Below are positions 7,854 to 16,252 of a stretch of DNA of 40,471 nt, one piece after another. Position 1 is the first letter of the stretch, and each line of letters begins with the position of its first letter. The position numbers and the translations under genes were made by a program. Source of the DNA: Streptacidiphilus pinicola (GTDB lineage: Bacteria; Actinomycetota; Actinomycetes; Streptomycetales; Streptomycetaceae); the NCBI RefSeq assembly GCF_003258295.1, contig NZ_QKYN01000088.1, positions 1 to 40,471 of the forward strand, written 5' to 3'. Below the pieces are notes generated by a model. That model saw only the letters and a list, made by a program, of their open reading frames with translations, made no database searches and was not told the origin of the DNA.

Positions 7854-9536
7854 TCAGTCTCGCAGCCCCGCAGGGGTGCGGGCGAGCAGTTTCTCCAGCG
7901 CCACGCCGTCGGGGAGGGTACCGAAGGCGAGGCCGCGGTCCGCGCCCAGGCGGGAGGCGCAGAAGGCGTCGGCGACGTCGTGGGGGGCGTGGCGGACCAG
8001 CAGGGAGCCCTGAAGCACGAGGGCGAGGGACTCGACCAGGCGGCGGGCGCCGCGCTGGACCTCGCCCGGCGCGGCCGCGGCGGCGGCCGTCAGCTGCGCA
8101 CGTGCCTGCTCCCACGCCGCGTCGAGGCGGGCGTCGACGCCCTTGGCGGCCTCGATCTCGGCGGCGAAGGCGTGCACCGCCTCCGGTTCGCGGGCCAGCA
8201 CCCGCAGCACGTCCAGGGCCTGGACGTTGCCCGAGCCCTCCCAGATGCCGTTCAGCGGGGCGTCGCGGTAGAGCCGCGGCAGGCCTGACGCCTCGTCATA
8301 GCCGTTGCCGCCCAGGCATTCCAGCGCCTCCGCGACGGCCGCCGGCTGCCGCTTGCAGACCCAGTACTTGCCGACCGCCGTGGCCAGCCGCAGGAACGCG
8401 CGCTCCTGCGCGTCCCCGCGCTGCGCGCGGTCGGTCGCGCCGGCGAGGCGCAGCGCCAGCGTGGTCGCCGCCTCGGACTCCAGCGCGAGGTCGGCGACGA
8501 CGTTGCGCATCAGCGGCTGGTCGATCAGCGTCACGCCGAACACCGCGCGGTGGCACACATGGTGGTCGGCCTGGGCGAGGGCGGCGCGGATGCCGGAGGC
8601 GGAGCCGAGGACGCAGTCGAGCCGGGTGGCGGCGACCATGCCGATGATGGTGCGCACGCCCTGCCCCTGCGGGCCGACCAGCCAGGCCACCGTGTCGTCG
8701 AACTCCGGCTCGCTGCTGGCGTTCGACCGGTTGCCGAGCTTGTCCTTGAGCCGCTGGATCCGGAAGGTGTTCCGGCTGCCGTCCGGCAGCACCCGCGGCA
8801 CCAGGAAGCAGGAGAGCCCGCCGGGGGCCTGGGCCAGCACCAGGAAGAGGTCGTTCATCGGGGCGCTGGTGAACCACTTGTGGCCGCGCAGCCGCCAGCT
8901 GCCGTCCGCGCTCTCGACGGCCGTGGTGGTGTTGGCGCGCACGTCGGTGCCGCCCTGCTTCTCGGTCATGCCCATCCCGGCCAGCAGGCCGCGCTTGCCC
9001 AGCGGGGCCGAAAGGCCCGGCTCGTAGACCCGGCTGGTGAGCAACGGCTCGTACTGGGCCACGAGTTCGGGCTGGGTGCGGAGCGCAGGGACGACGGCGT
9101 AGGTCATCGAGACCGGACAGCCGTGGCCCGACTCGGGCGTGCTCCACACCATGAAGCCCGCCGCGCGGGCGACATGGGCTCCGGGCCGGGTGTCGGCCCA
9201 CGGCGCGCCCGCGAGTCCCTCGCGCACGGCGACGTCCATCAGCTGGTGGTACGCCGGGTGGAACTCGACCTCGTCGATCCTGTGGCCGTAGCGGTCGTGG
9301 GTGCGCAGCTCCGGCTCGTTGCGGTTGGCCTGGTCGGCCCAGTGCTGCACCTGCTCACTGCCGGCCAGCCGGCCGACCCGGTGCAGGTCCTCCTCGTACC
9401 AGCCGGCGCCCTCGCGGTGCAGACCCTCCAGCAGCACCGGGTCGGCGGCGACGTCGTGCCCGACCAGCGGCGAGGGCTGGTTGGTCACCTCGTGGGTGCG
9501 GGCGAGCGGTTCACTGCGGGGCAGGTCATGCGTCAT
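7854..9536 (-). CDS. AidB-like acyl-CoA dehydrogenase (FAD flavoprotein)
   Basis: A 560-residue protein of the AidB branch rather than a classical ~380-residue acyl-CoA dehydrogenase. Seen: GHGCPVSMTYAVVPALR, MTEKQGGTDVRANTT, GHKWFTSAPMNDLFLVLAQ (flavin-site region), LECLGGNGYDE, and RDAPLNGIWEGSGNVQALD, whose Glu sits at the catalytic-base position. E. coli AidB is an alkylation-response flavoprotein; actinobacterial relatives are mostly uncharacterised and may act on acyl-CoAs. The ATG at 9536 has AGGAGG 5 nt upstream and overlaps the end of tetR by 11 bp, so expression is coupled to the regulator. Confidence 0.9.
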   Translation of the reverse strand: MTHDLPRSEPLARTHEVTNQPSPLVGHDVAADPVLLEGLHREGAGWYEEDLHRVGRLAGSEQVQHWADQANRNEPELRTHDRYGHRIDEVEFHPAYHQLMDVAVREGLAGAPWADTRPGAHVARAAGFMVWSTPESGHGCPVSMTYAVVPALRTQPELVAQYEPLLTSRVYEPGLSAPLGKRGLLAGMGMTEKQGGTDVRANTTTAVESADGSWRLRGHKWFTSAPMNDLFLVLAQAPGGLSCFLVPRVLPDGSRNTFRIQRLKDKLGNRSNASSEPEFDDTVAWLVGPQGQGVRTIIGMVAATRLDCVLGSASGIRAALAQADHHVCHRAVFGVTLIDQPLMRNVVADLALESEAATTLALRLAGATDRAQRGDAQERAFLRLATAVGKYWVCKRQPAAVAEALECLGGNGYDEASGLPRLYRDAPLNGIWEGSGNVQALDVLRVLAREPEAVHAFAAEIEAAKGVDARLDAAWEQARAQLTAAAAAAPGEVQRGARRLVESLALVLQGSLLVRHAPHDVADAFCASRLGADRGLAFGTLPDGVALEKLLARTPAGLRD

Positions 9537-10161
9537 CGTTGCCTCCTGGCAGGGTTCGTGCGCCGGCGCAGCGCAGCGCCATCGCGGTGAGTCCGGCGAG
9601 CAGCGCCTCGGCGGCCGCGTCGCTGCCGGGGACGGCGAGCGGGTCGACGAGGACCTCGCCGACGGCTCCGGTGAGCGCGGCCGCGGTGATCTCCGGGTCC
9701 TGCGGCGGCAGCAGCCCGGCCGCGATGCCCTCCTGGACCACCGCCGCGAACAGGGCGCGGTAGCGCCGCCGGAACTCCAGCCGCTCGGCGCCGACGGACT
9801 CGTCGGCCGGGGCGGCGAGCAAGGCGTAGGCGAGCCCGCGCCGCTCGAAGGCGCGGCGGGCGAACACCTCGACCCCGCAGGCCAGCCGTGCCACGGCGTC
9901 GCCGCTGCCGTCGCGAAGCACCGCGCCGAGCACCTCGACCTCCCGCCCGGCCGCCCGCCGGAAGACCTCGACGGCGAGCGCGGTCTTGGACGCGAAGTGC
10001 TGGTACACGGAGCCCGCCGACATCCCGGCGGCCGCCGCCACCGCGCCGACGGACGCGCCGGCCCAGCCCACCTCGGCGACGACGGCGGTCGCCTCCTCGA
10101 CGAGCCGCTCCCGCGCCGCGTCAAGACGCATCCGCACGGCGGGGGTCTCGCGATAGGCCAT
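9526..10161 (-). CDS. TetR-family transcriptional regulator
   Basis: A 211-residue regulator. The HTH lies at ~residues 30-60 (VGAVAAAAGMSAGSVYQHFASKTALA without the family breaking residues), followed by a helical ligand-binding domain. It is first in the operon with aidB-like, dinB and synthase-like genes, so autoregulation and control by an acyl-CoA or prenyl-type ligand is a reasonable inference. ATG 10161 is chosen because the TetR homology begins about ten residues later; longer upstream frame would run through the divergent promoter region. A dyad lies 9 bp upstream of the start. Confidence 0.88.
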   Translation of the reverse strand: MAYRETPAVRMRLDAARERLVEEATAVVAEVGWAGASVGAVAAAAGMSAGSVYQHFASKTALAVEVFRRAAGREVEVLGAVLRDGSGDAVARLACGVEVFARRAFERRGLAYALLAAPADESVGAERLEFRRRYRALFAAVVQEGIAAGLLPPQDPEITAAALTGAVGEVLVDPLAVPGSDAAAEALLAGLTAMALRCAGARTLPGGNDDA

Positions 10162-10169
10162 GCAAGAAG

Positions 10170-10183
10170 TGAACCACGATTCA
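10170..10183. promoter_or_regulatory. Candidate operator of the TetR regulator
   Basis: TGAACCACGATTCA: the arms TGAA/TTCA pair fully and the inner C/G pair also matches, giving an imperfect 14-bp dyad. It is 9 bp before the tetR start and 103 bp before the divergent signal peptidase start, where autoregulation would be expected. Confidence 0.5.
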
Positions 10184-10286
10184 GACCTTTGCGGAACCGC
10201 CGCGCCGCGGTGTCCGGCGGGCCGGCCCGCCCCCGGGAACTCGCCCGCGTTGAACGGTCGAGGAACGGGCGACGGTGGGGGGATCC

Positions 10287-11093
10287 ATGGCTGAATCCGG
10301 ACGCGGCGGTCGGTCACTGCTGCGCGAGACGATCGTGGTCGTCGGGGCCGCGCTCGTCATCGCGGTGCTGGTGAAGACGTTCTTCTTCCAGGCGTTCTCG
10401 ATCCCCTCCGGCTCGATGAACAACACGCTGCTCAAGGGCGACCGGGTGCTCGTCGACAAGTTCAGCCCGTGGTTCGGCGCCACGCCCGCCCGGGGCGACG
10501 TGGTGGTGTTCAAGGACCCCGACCACTGGCTCGACGGCACCCCGGAGGCGCCGCAGCCCCACCCCGGCCTCGGCCACGACGTGCAGTCCGTGCTCAGCGA
10601 CGTCGGGCTGATGCCCTCGGCCGACGACAGCTACCTGATCAAGCGGGTGATCGCGGTCGGCGGGGACACGGTGAGCTGCCAGGCCGGCCGACCGCTGCGC
10701 GTGGACGGCGTCGTGCTGCACGAGCCGTACCTCTACCCGGGCGCGACGCCCTGCGACAACGACGCGGTCGGCACCGTCGTGGTGCCCAAGGGCGACTTGT
10801 GGGTGATGGGCGACCACCGCAACGATTCGGCCGACTCGCGCACCCAGCGCCGGGCCGGCCGGGACGGTGGCTTCGTGCCGGTCGCGGACGTGGTGGGGCG
10901 CGCGGACGTGGTGGTGTGGCCGGTCGGCCGCTGGGCGACGCTGCCGGAGCCCGACACCTTCCACCAGGCGGGCCTGCCCCGACCCGGGGACGGGGTGGCC
11001 GAGCCGATCGCGCTCGCGACGCTCGTGCTGCTGCCGCTCTCCGGCGCGGCCCTGCTCGGCCGGGGTCGGCGCCGCCGCCGCGGACGGGCCTGA
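10287..11093 (+). CDS. lepB: Signal peptidase I
   Basis: A 268-residue membrane protease of family S26 that removes signal peptides outside the membrane. N-terminal transmembrane helix at ~15-32; box B FSIPSGSMNNTLL with nucleophile Ser43; box D YLIKRVIAVGGD with general base Lys119; box E GDHRNDSADSR. A second hydrophobic helix near the C-terminus (~238-255) followed by an Arg-rich tail gives the two-helix topology common in Streptomyces SPases. ATG 10287 has a GGGGGGA site 4-9 nt upstream. It is a lone gene, not in the usual cluster of several SPases, and is next to a gene for an exported protein. Confidence 0.93.
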   Translation: MAESGRGGRSLLRETIVVVGAALVIAVLVKTFFFQAFSIPSGSMNNTLLKGDRVLVDKFSPWFGATPARGDVVVFKDPDHWLDGTPEAPQPHPGLGHDVQSVLSDVGLMPSADDSYLIKRVIAVGGDTVSCQAGRPLRVDGVVLHEPYLYPGATPCDNDAVGTVVVPKGDLWVMGDHRNDSADSRTQRRAGRDGGFVPVADVVGRADVVVWPVGRWATLPEPDTFHQAGLPRPGDGVAEPIALATLVLLPLSGAALLGRGRRRRRGRA

Positions 11094-11113
11094 ACAGCCA
11101 GTCCGGTACGCAC

Positions 11114-11132
11114 TGTTGACCGCCGGTCAACA
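11114..11132. promoter_or_regulatory. Perfect 19-bp palindrome overlapping a possible -35 box
   Basis: TGTTGACCGCCGGTCAACA: 8-bp arms around GCC. The left arm contains TTGACC (11116-11121), which could be a -35 element with TTTGCT at 11140-11145 (18-bp spacer) as a poor -10. It lies 169 bp upstream of the secreted-protein start at 11301. A dyad over a -35 box is a typical repressor site; the regulator is unknown. Confidence 0.45.
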
Positions 11133-11300
11133 ACTCTGCTTTGCTACACCCCGGCCAGTGGTGTAAGCGCTGGCTGCTCCTCCAGCTCTTCTCCCCGTCT
11201 CCCGGATCCGGGCCAGGACGGGCGTTCTGCGTGCAAGGCACCACCGCCCGTGCCGACCAGGCCGGGCGGCCGGCAGAGTGCAGAGAGGACCACCCCCAAG

Positions 11301-13193
11301 ATGGGCAACCCCCCTCGGCGAGAATGGCGCCGCCTGGCCGTGACCGGCCTCGCCTCGCTCTCCCTCGCTTCCGCCGCGGCACTGGCCGTGGCCACCACCC
11401 CCGCCACGGCCGCCCCGGCGGCTGACCACGGCTCTTCCGTGAGCAACCCCTACGACCCGGCCTACGGTCACTCCTACCGTCACGGCGTGCTCCCGACCCT
11501 GGGTCAGGACGCCAAGATGAAGCAGTGGGCCGACGGGCACGCCTCGCACCAGGCGACGACGGCCACCGGCCCGGAGACGCTGAGCTACGGCGGCGGGACC
11601 AACGGCGTGGGCGTGCTCGACGGCCACGCCAAGGTCTACCTGGTCTTCTACGGCAACCAGTGGGGCTCGCAGTCCACCAACAGCAGCGGTGACGCGACCT
11701 TCTCCGGCGACGCCGACGGCGCCGCCCCGGTCGCGCAGGAGATGTTCAAGGACATCGGCACCGGCGGCGAGACCTGGTCCGCGGACCTGACCCAGTGGTG
11801 CGACGGTCCCAACGTCGCGAGCGGCGCGGTCAGCTGCCCGTCCAACGCCAGCTTCGTGCCGTACCAGAGCGGCGGCGTGCTCTCCGGCGTCTGGTACGAC
11901 AACTCGGGTGCCTCCCCGTCCGCGGCGTCCGGCAACCAGCTGGGCACGGAGGCCGTCAACGCGGCCGGCCACTTCGGCAACACCACGGCCGCGTCCAACC
12001 GTGACGCGTACTACGTGATCCTGTCGCCGACGGGCACCAACCCGGACAACTACCAGGGCCAGTACTGCGCCTGGCACGACTACACCGGCGACTCCTCGCT
12101 GACCGGCGGTGCGGTCAACAGCCCCTACGGCGACCTGGCGTTCTCCAACCAGCCCTACAACATGGACTCCGGCTCGGGCTGCGGCGTCGGCTTCATCAAC
12201 TCGCCCGGAACGCTCGACGGTTGGACGATGACCCTCGGCCACGAGTGGCACGAGACAATGTCCGACCAGTTCCCGGCGGGCGGCTGGACCAACCACGTCT
12301 CCGGCAGCTCCTACAACGGCCAGGAGAACTCCGACGAGTGCGCCTGGCTCTCTCCGGGCACCGCGGGCGGCGCCGGCATGGTCACCATGGGCACCGGCAC
12401 CTTCGCCGAGCAGGCCAGCTGGTCCAACGACACCAACGAGTGCGACCTGTCGCACGCCATCCTGAACCACGGCGGCACCGGTAACACCGTCACCGTGAAC
12501 AACCCGGGCAGCCAGACCGGCACCGTCGGCACCGCGGCCTCGCTGCAGATCAGCGGCTCCGACTCGGCCAGCGGCCAGACGCTGACCTACTCCGCCACGG
12601 GTCTCCCGGCGGGCCTGAGCATCTCCTCCTCCGGCCTGATCTCCGGCACCCCGACCACGGCCGGCACCTCCTCGGTCACGGTCACCGCGAAGGACACCAC
12701 CGGCGCATCCGGCAGCACCTCCTTCAGCTGGACCGAGAGCTCCGGCGGTGGCGGCGGCAACGGCGTCGCCAACGGCGGCTTCGAGACGGGCAGCTTCTCC
12801 AGCTGGACCACCACGGGCAACGCCGCGGTGACCGCCTCGGCGGCGCACTCGGGCAGCTACGGGGCCATGCTGGGCCTGACCACCCCGAGCAACACCTCGA
12901 CCGCGGCGCAGACCTTCACCGCGCCGACCGGCTCGACCCACCTGTCCTTCTACTACAGCAACACCTGCCCGGACACGGTCACCTACGACTGGGCCACGGC
13001 GACGCTGAAGGACAACACCACCGGCACCACGAAGACCGTCCTGGCCAAGACCTGCGCCGCCAGCTCCGCCTGGACCCAGGTCTCCACCACGATCACGGCC
13101 GGCCACAGCTACACGCTGACCCTGACCAACAAGGACGACAACTACCCGGGCGACCCGACCTACACCTACTACGACGACGTCACCACCTCCTGA
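11301..13193 (+). CDS. Secreted multidomain protein with HExxE motif (metallopeptidase/EXORDIUM-like N-domain), Ig-like and C-terminal beta domain
   Basis: A 630-residue exported protein. Signal peptide at 1-40 (RREWRRLAVTGLASLSLASA, then TTPATAAPA). The catalytic-like domain (~60-390) holds TLGHEWHETMSD (H314, E315, E318) and, downstream, GQENSDECAW; this HE[YW]xET pattern, without the third His of HExxH, resembles bacterial relatives of plant EXORDIUM/PHI-1 proteins. Residues ~395-495 form a He_PIG-type Ig repeat (LPAGLSISSSGLISGTP). A Gly/Ser linker leads to a ~120-residue domain starting NGGFETGSFSSW, common at the end of Streptomyces exoenzymes and possibly carbohydrate-binding. Cleavage activity is inferred, not shown. 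Start: GAGAGGA 12 nt upstream of ATG 11301. Confidence 0.8.
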   Translation: MGNPPRREWRRLAVTGLASLSLASAAALAVATTPATAAPAADHGSSVSNPYDPAYGHSYRHGVLPTLGQDAKMKQWADGHASHQATTATGPETLSYGGGTNGVGVLDGHAKVYLVFYGNQWGSQSTNSSGDATFSGDADGAAPVAQEMFKDIGTGGETWSADLTQWCDGPNVASGAVSCPSNASFVPYQSGGVLSGVWYDNSGASPSAASGNQLGTEAVNAAGHFGNTTAASNRDAYYVILSPTGTNPDNYQGQYCAWHDYTGDSSLTGGAVNSPYGDLAFSNQPYNMDSGSGCGVGFINSPGTLDGWTMTLGHEWHETMSDQFPAGGWTNHVSGSSYNGQENSDECAWLSPGTAGGAGMVTMGTGTFAEQASWSNDTNECDLSHAILNHGGTGNTVTVNNPGSQTGTVGTAASLQISGSDSASGQTLTYSATGLPAGLSISSSGLISGTPTTAGTSSVTVTAKDTTGASGSTSFSWTESSGGGGGNGVANGGFETGSFSSWTTTGNAAVTASAAHSGSYGAMLGLTTPSNTSTAAQTFTAPTGSTHLSFYYSNTCPDTVTYDWATATLKDNTTGTTKTVLAKTCAASSAWTQVSTTITAGHSYTLTLTNKDDNYPGDPTYTYYDDVTTS

Positions 13194-13200
13194 CGCCCAC

Positions 13201-13755
13201 TCAGGAGTAGTGCGCCAGTAGCAGATCGGCGTCCCCCAGGAGGTGGACGCGGCGTCCCGCCGCGTCCACCTCCGCCGTTTCGCGCAGCCCCAGGCGCCCG
13301 GCCAGCCGCCGCGAAGGCAGGTTGTTGTCCCGGATCACCGCGCAGACCGGCAGCTCCGGACGGAGCGGGCGGACGTGGTCCAGCGCGGCACCGACGGCCT
13401 CGTGGGCCAGGCCGCGACCCCAGGCGGTGGGACGGAAGCGGTAGTAGAGGTTGAGCACCCGCACGCTCCGGTCCTCGGCGAGCCGGAGCTCGGCGGCCTT
13501 GAGCCCGGCGATCGCGATCACCTCGTCCGGCGCGCCGTGCTCGACGACGCCGAAGTAGCCGAAGCCCTCGCGCTCCCAGTCGGCGATCCACGTCCCGAGC
13601 CAGCGCCGGCAGCTCTCGAACGAGGCCGCGCCGTCGGGGTTGTAGCGGTTGGTGCGCGGGTCCCCGTGGATGGCGTGGACCGCTTCGAGGTCCTCCGGCA
13701 CCAGCCGGAGCAGTTGCAGACGTGCGGTGCGCAGCACCGGAGGACGTGAGCTCAC
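13201..13755 (-). CDS. GNAT N-acetyltransferase, RimJ/RimL-like
   Basis: A 184-residue protein with the RimJ/RimL layout: RTARLQLLRLVPEDLEAV at the N-terminus, YFGVVEH and IAGLKAAEL strands, then YRFRPTAWGRGLAHEAV containing the acetyl-CoA pyrophosphate loop, and VIRDNNLPSRRLAGRLG. It should transfer acetyl from acetyl-CoA to an amine; the substrate is unknown. GTG start at 13755, with no clear Shine-Dalgarno, in a 59-bp divergent gap to the CBS gene. Its stop is 7 bp from the convergent secreted-protein stop. Confidence 0.83.
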   Translation of the reverse strand: MSSRPPVLRTARLQLLRLVPEDLEAVHAIHGDPRTNRYNPDGAASFESCRRWLGTWIADWEREGFGYFGVVEHGAPDEVIAIAGLKAAELRLAEDRSVRVLNLYYRFRPTAWGRGLAHEAVGAALDHVRPLRPELPVCAVIRDNNLPSRRLAGRLGLRETAEVDAAGRRVHLLGDADLLLAHYS

Positions 13756-13814
13756 CCGAGGAAGCCTACGATGGTCGTGACTGCTGCTGGCCGTGTATCC
13801 CAGGAGGCCGCATC

Positions 13815-14243
13815 ATGACCACAGCCCAGGAGATCATGCACCCCGGCGCCCAGTGCGTCACCGAGCACGAGTCGCTTGCCACGGCGGCCAAGCTCATGCG
13901 GGACCGCGGCGTGGGCGCGCTGCCCATCTGCGGCGAGGACGACAAGCTGCTCGGCATCCTCACCGACCGCGACATCGTGGTGAAGTGCATCGCCGCGGGC
14001 CTGGACCCGTCGGCCACCACGGCCGGCGAGCTGGCCGAGGGGCGTCCGCTCACCATCGAGGGCGAGGACGACATCGAGCAGGTGCTGCGGGTGATGGAAC
14101 AGCACCGAGTCCGGCGACTGCCGGTGATCAACCACCCCGAGCACCGACTGATCGGCATGATCAGCGAGGCCGACCTGGCCCGCCACATGCCGCAGGCGCG
14201 CGTCGCGGAGTTCGTTTCGGCGATCTGCGCCGAGGACGAGTAG
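13815..14243 (+). CDS. CBS-domain pair protein (HRP1-like)
   Basis: A 142-residue cytosolic protein made of two CBS motifs: the first ends GILTDRDIVVKCIA, the second spans VLRVMEQHRVRRLPVIN and GMISEADLARHM. Stand-alone CBS pairs bind adenine nucleotides or metals and often act as stress or energy sensors; the partner is unknown. AGGAGG 7 nt upstream of ATG 13815 fixes the start. TACGAT at 13767-13772 is a plausible -10. A strong terminator follows. Confidence 0.88.
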   Translation: MTTAQEIMHPGAQCVTEHESLATAAKLMRDRGVGALPICGEDDKLLGILTDRDIVVKCIAAGLDPSATTAGELAEGRPLTIEGEDDIEQVLRVMEQHRVRRLPVINHPEHRLIGMISEADLARHMPQARVAEFVSAICAEDE

Positions 14244-14254
14244 CCCCACACAGA

Positions 14255-14296
14255 ACGAGGCAGGGCCCCGTCCGGTCGGACGGGGCCCTGCCTCGT
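14255..14296. terminator. Strong bidirectional terminator
   Basis: A perfect 20-bp inverted repeat (left arm begins ACGAGGCAGGG) with only GT between the arms, placed between the convergent CBS and transglycosylase genes. No U-tract on either strand, but the stem is very stable. Confidence 0.88.
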
Positions 14297-14317
14297 GGCG
14301 GCGCGTGCGCGGCTCGG

Positions 14318-14725
14318 TCAGTACCAGTTGTGGGCCTGCCAGAAGGACCAGGCGGCGTTCGGGCTGCCATAGGTGGAGTCCATGTAGTTCAGCGCCCACT
14401 TGATCTGGGTGGCCGGGTTGGTCTGCCAGTCGGCGCCGGCGGAGGCCATCTTGGAGCCCGGCAGGGCCTGACCCAGGCCGTAGGCGCCGGAGGAGGCGTT
14501 GGTCGCGGTGACGCTCCAACCGCTCTCGTGGGAGATGATCTGGTCGAAGGAGGCGAGCTGGTCGGCCGGCACGATCGACGCGGCGAGCGACTGCGCCTCG
14601 TTCGGCGCCATGGCCGTGTCGGCGTGGGCGGCACCGCCGATACCGACCACGGCGGCGGAGGCGAGAATGCCGGCGCCGGCGATCGAGGCGGACAGGGTAC
14701 GCAGCGAACGAATGCGGAAAGCCAT
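14318..14725 (-). CDS. Small secreted lytic transglycosylase (SLT/Rpf-like fold)
   Basis: A 135-residue exported protein. Signal peptide 1-39 (FRIRSLRTLSASIAGAGILA, then IGGAAHA-DTA). The mature part has IISHESGWSVTATNASSGAYG, with Glu in HESGW at the catalytic-acid position, GLGQALPGSKM, and NYMDSTYGSPNAAWSFWQ. These are the motifs of actinobacterial transglycosylases that cleave peptidoglycan glycan strands. ATG 14725 is chosen because the signal peptide begins there; an upstream in-frame start would precede it with a non-hydrophobic stretch. The 318-bp gap upstream to metK holds the metK terminator and a 9-bp direct repeat. Confidence 0.85.
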   Translation of the reverse strand: MAFRIRSLRTLSASIAGAGILASAAVVGIGGAAHADTAMAPNEAQSLAASIVPADQLASFDQIISHESGWSVTATNASSGAYGLGQALPGSKMASAGADWQTNPATQIKWALNYMDSTYGSPNAAWSFWQAHNWY

Positions 14726-14811
14726 ACGGAGCAGAACCTCTGAGCTAGGGGGCAGGTCACCAGGCGGCCGATCGAGCGGCGCGGCCTGACGACAACCACC
14801 GTGCAGGAACT

Positions 14812-14838
14812 GGCCCAAATGGTGCAAGAGGCCCAAAT
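14812..14838. repeat. 9-bp direct repeat upstream of the transglycosylase gene
   Basis: GGCCCAAAT occurs at 14812-14820 and again at 14830-14838, an 18-bp period, about 90-110 bp upstream of the minus-strand start at 14725. It may be a protein-binding site or lie in a leader. I saw no convincing ydaO-type (c-di-AMP) riboswitch here. Confidence 0.4.
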
Positions 14839-14990
14839 ACGATGCCCCATAGTGGACAATTCGGACTTATCGGCATGTTGACGCTTAGCCCGACGGGGCG
14901 TGACTCCTATTCCCGCTAGTAGACCCGATCTGCACGTGGCGCAGGTCACCGCCGATCTCGCTCAGCGTGACGGACGAACCCCACCGAGTG

Positions 14991-15030
14991 GACAAAAAAG
15001 AAGGGCGCGGAGCTTTCGCTCCGCGCCCTT
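14991..15030 (-). terminator. Intrinsic terminator of metK
   Basis: A perfect 13-bp stem (AAGGGCGCGGAGC / GCTCCGCGCCCTT) with a 4-nt loop at 15001-15030, followed on the minus strand by a run of six T at 14994-14999. It starts 14 bp past the metK stop. Confidence 0.93.
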
Positions 15031-15043
15031 CCGTGGGGTGCGA

Positions 15044-16252
15044 CTACTCGGCGACGGCCTTCTTCAGGGCCTCGACGCGGTCGGTGCGCTCCCAGGTGAA
15101 GTCCGGCAGCTCACGGCCGAAGTGGCCGTACGCGGCGGTCTGGGAGTAGATCGGACGCAGCAGGTCCAGATCCCGGATGATGGCGGCCGGACGCAGGTCG
15201 AAGACCTTGGTCACCGCCTCCTGGATCTTGCCGACCGGGACGGTCTCCGTGCCGAAGGTCTCGACGAACAGACCGACCGGCTCGGCCTTGCCGATCGCGT
15301 AGGCGACCTGGACCTCGGCGCGCTTGGCCAGGCCGGCCGCGACGATGTTCTTGGCGACCCAGCGCATCGCGTACGCGGCGGAGCGGTCGACCTTGGACGG
15401 GTCCTTGCCGGAGAAGGCGCCGCCACCGTGGCGGGCCATGCCGCCATAGGTGTCGATGATGATCTTGCGACCGGTCAGGCCGGCGTCGCCCATCGGGCCG
15501 CCGATCTCGAAGCGACCGGTCGGGTTGACCAGCAGGCGGTAGCCCTCGACGGTCAGCTCGATGCCGCGCTCGGCCAGCGCCTTGAGCTCCGGCTCCACCA
15601 CGAACTCGCGGATGTCCGGGGTCAGCAGCGAGTCGAGGTCGATGTCCGAGGCGTGCTGCGAGGAGACGACCACGGTGTCGAGACGGACGGCCTTGTCGCC
15701 GTCGTACTCGATGGTGACCTGGGTCTTGCCGTCGGGACGCAGGTACGGGATGGTCCCGTTCTTGCGGACCTCGGACAGGCGGGCCGACAGGCGGTGGGCC
15801 AGGTAGATCGGGAGCGGCATGAGCTCCGGCGTGTCGTCGCACGCGTAGCCGAACATCAGGCCCTGGTCGCCGGCGCCCTGCTTGTCCAGCTCGTCCTCGT
15901 CGCCCTCGACGCGGTTCTCGTAGGCGGAGTCGACGCCCTGGGCGATGTCCGGGGACTGCGCGCCGATGGAGACCGAGACGCCGCAGGAGGCGCCGTCGAA
16001 GCCCTTCTTGCTGGAGTCGTAACCGATCTCCAGGATCTTGTCGCGCACCAGCTGCGCGATGGGCGCGTAGGCGGCGGTGGTCACCTCACCGGCGACGTGG
16101 ACCTGGCCCGTGGTGATCAACGTCTCCACGGCGACGCGCGAGGACGGGTCGTCCTTCAGCAGGGCGTCGAGAATGGTGTCACTGATCTGGTCAGCGATCT
16201 TGTCCGGGTGACCTTCGGTCACGGACTCGGAGGTGAACAGGCGGCGAGACAC
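15044..16252 (-). CDS. metK: S-adenosylmethionine synthetase
   Basis: A 402-residue cytosolic enzyme making AdoMet from methionine and ATP. Signatures: [14 protein letters not shown] at the N-terminus, [12 protein letters not shown] (methionine/ATP-site hexapeptide region) and [19 protein letters not shown] (P-loop-like). Full length for the family. GTG start at 16252 with AGGGAG 5 nt upstream. It lies 180 bp after coaBC; TACACT on the minus strand (16342-16347) could be the -10 of its own promoter. In Streptomyces coelicolor metK is followed by priA; here priA is absent and a transglycosylase follows. Confidence 0.97.
   Translation of the reverse strand: MSRRLFTSESVTEGHPDKIADQISDTILDALLKDDPSSRVAVETLITTGQVHVAGEVTTAAYAPIAQLVRDKILEIGYDSSKKGFDGASCGVSVSIGAQSPDIAQGVDSAYENRVEGDEDELDKQGAGDQGLMFGYACDDTPELMPLPIYLAHRLSARLSEVRKNGTIPYLRPDGKTQVTIEYDGDKAVRLDTVVVSSQHASDIDLDSLLTPDIREFVVEPELKALAERGIELTVEGYRLLVNPTGRFEIGGPMGDAGLTGRKIIIDTYGGMARHGGGAFSGKDPSKVDRSAAYAMRWVAKNIVAAGLAKRAEVQVAYAIGKAEPVGLFVETFGTETVPVGKIQEAVTKVFDLRPAAIIRDLDLLRPIYSQTAAYGHFGRELPDFTWERTDRVEALKKAVAE

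Noticed and set aside
10275..10286. GTG at 10275 as the signal peptidase start
   Set aside because: ATG at 10287 has the G-rich ribosome site directly upstream; the GTG lies inside or before that site.
14726..14990. ydaO-type c-di-AMP riboswitch before the transglycosylase
   Set aside because: The leader lacks the conserved blocks of that RNA that I know; only direct repeats are seen.
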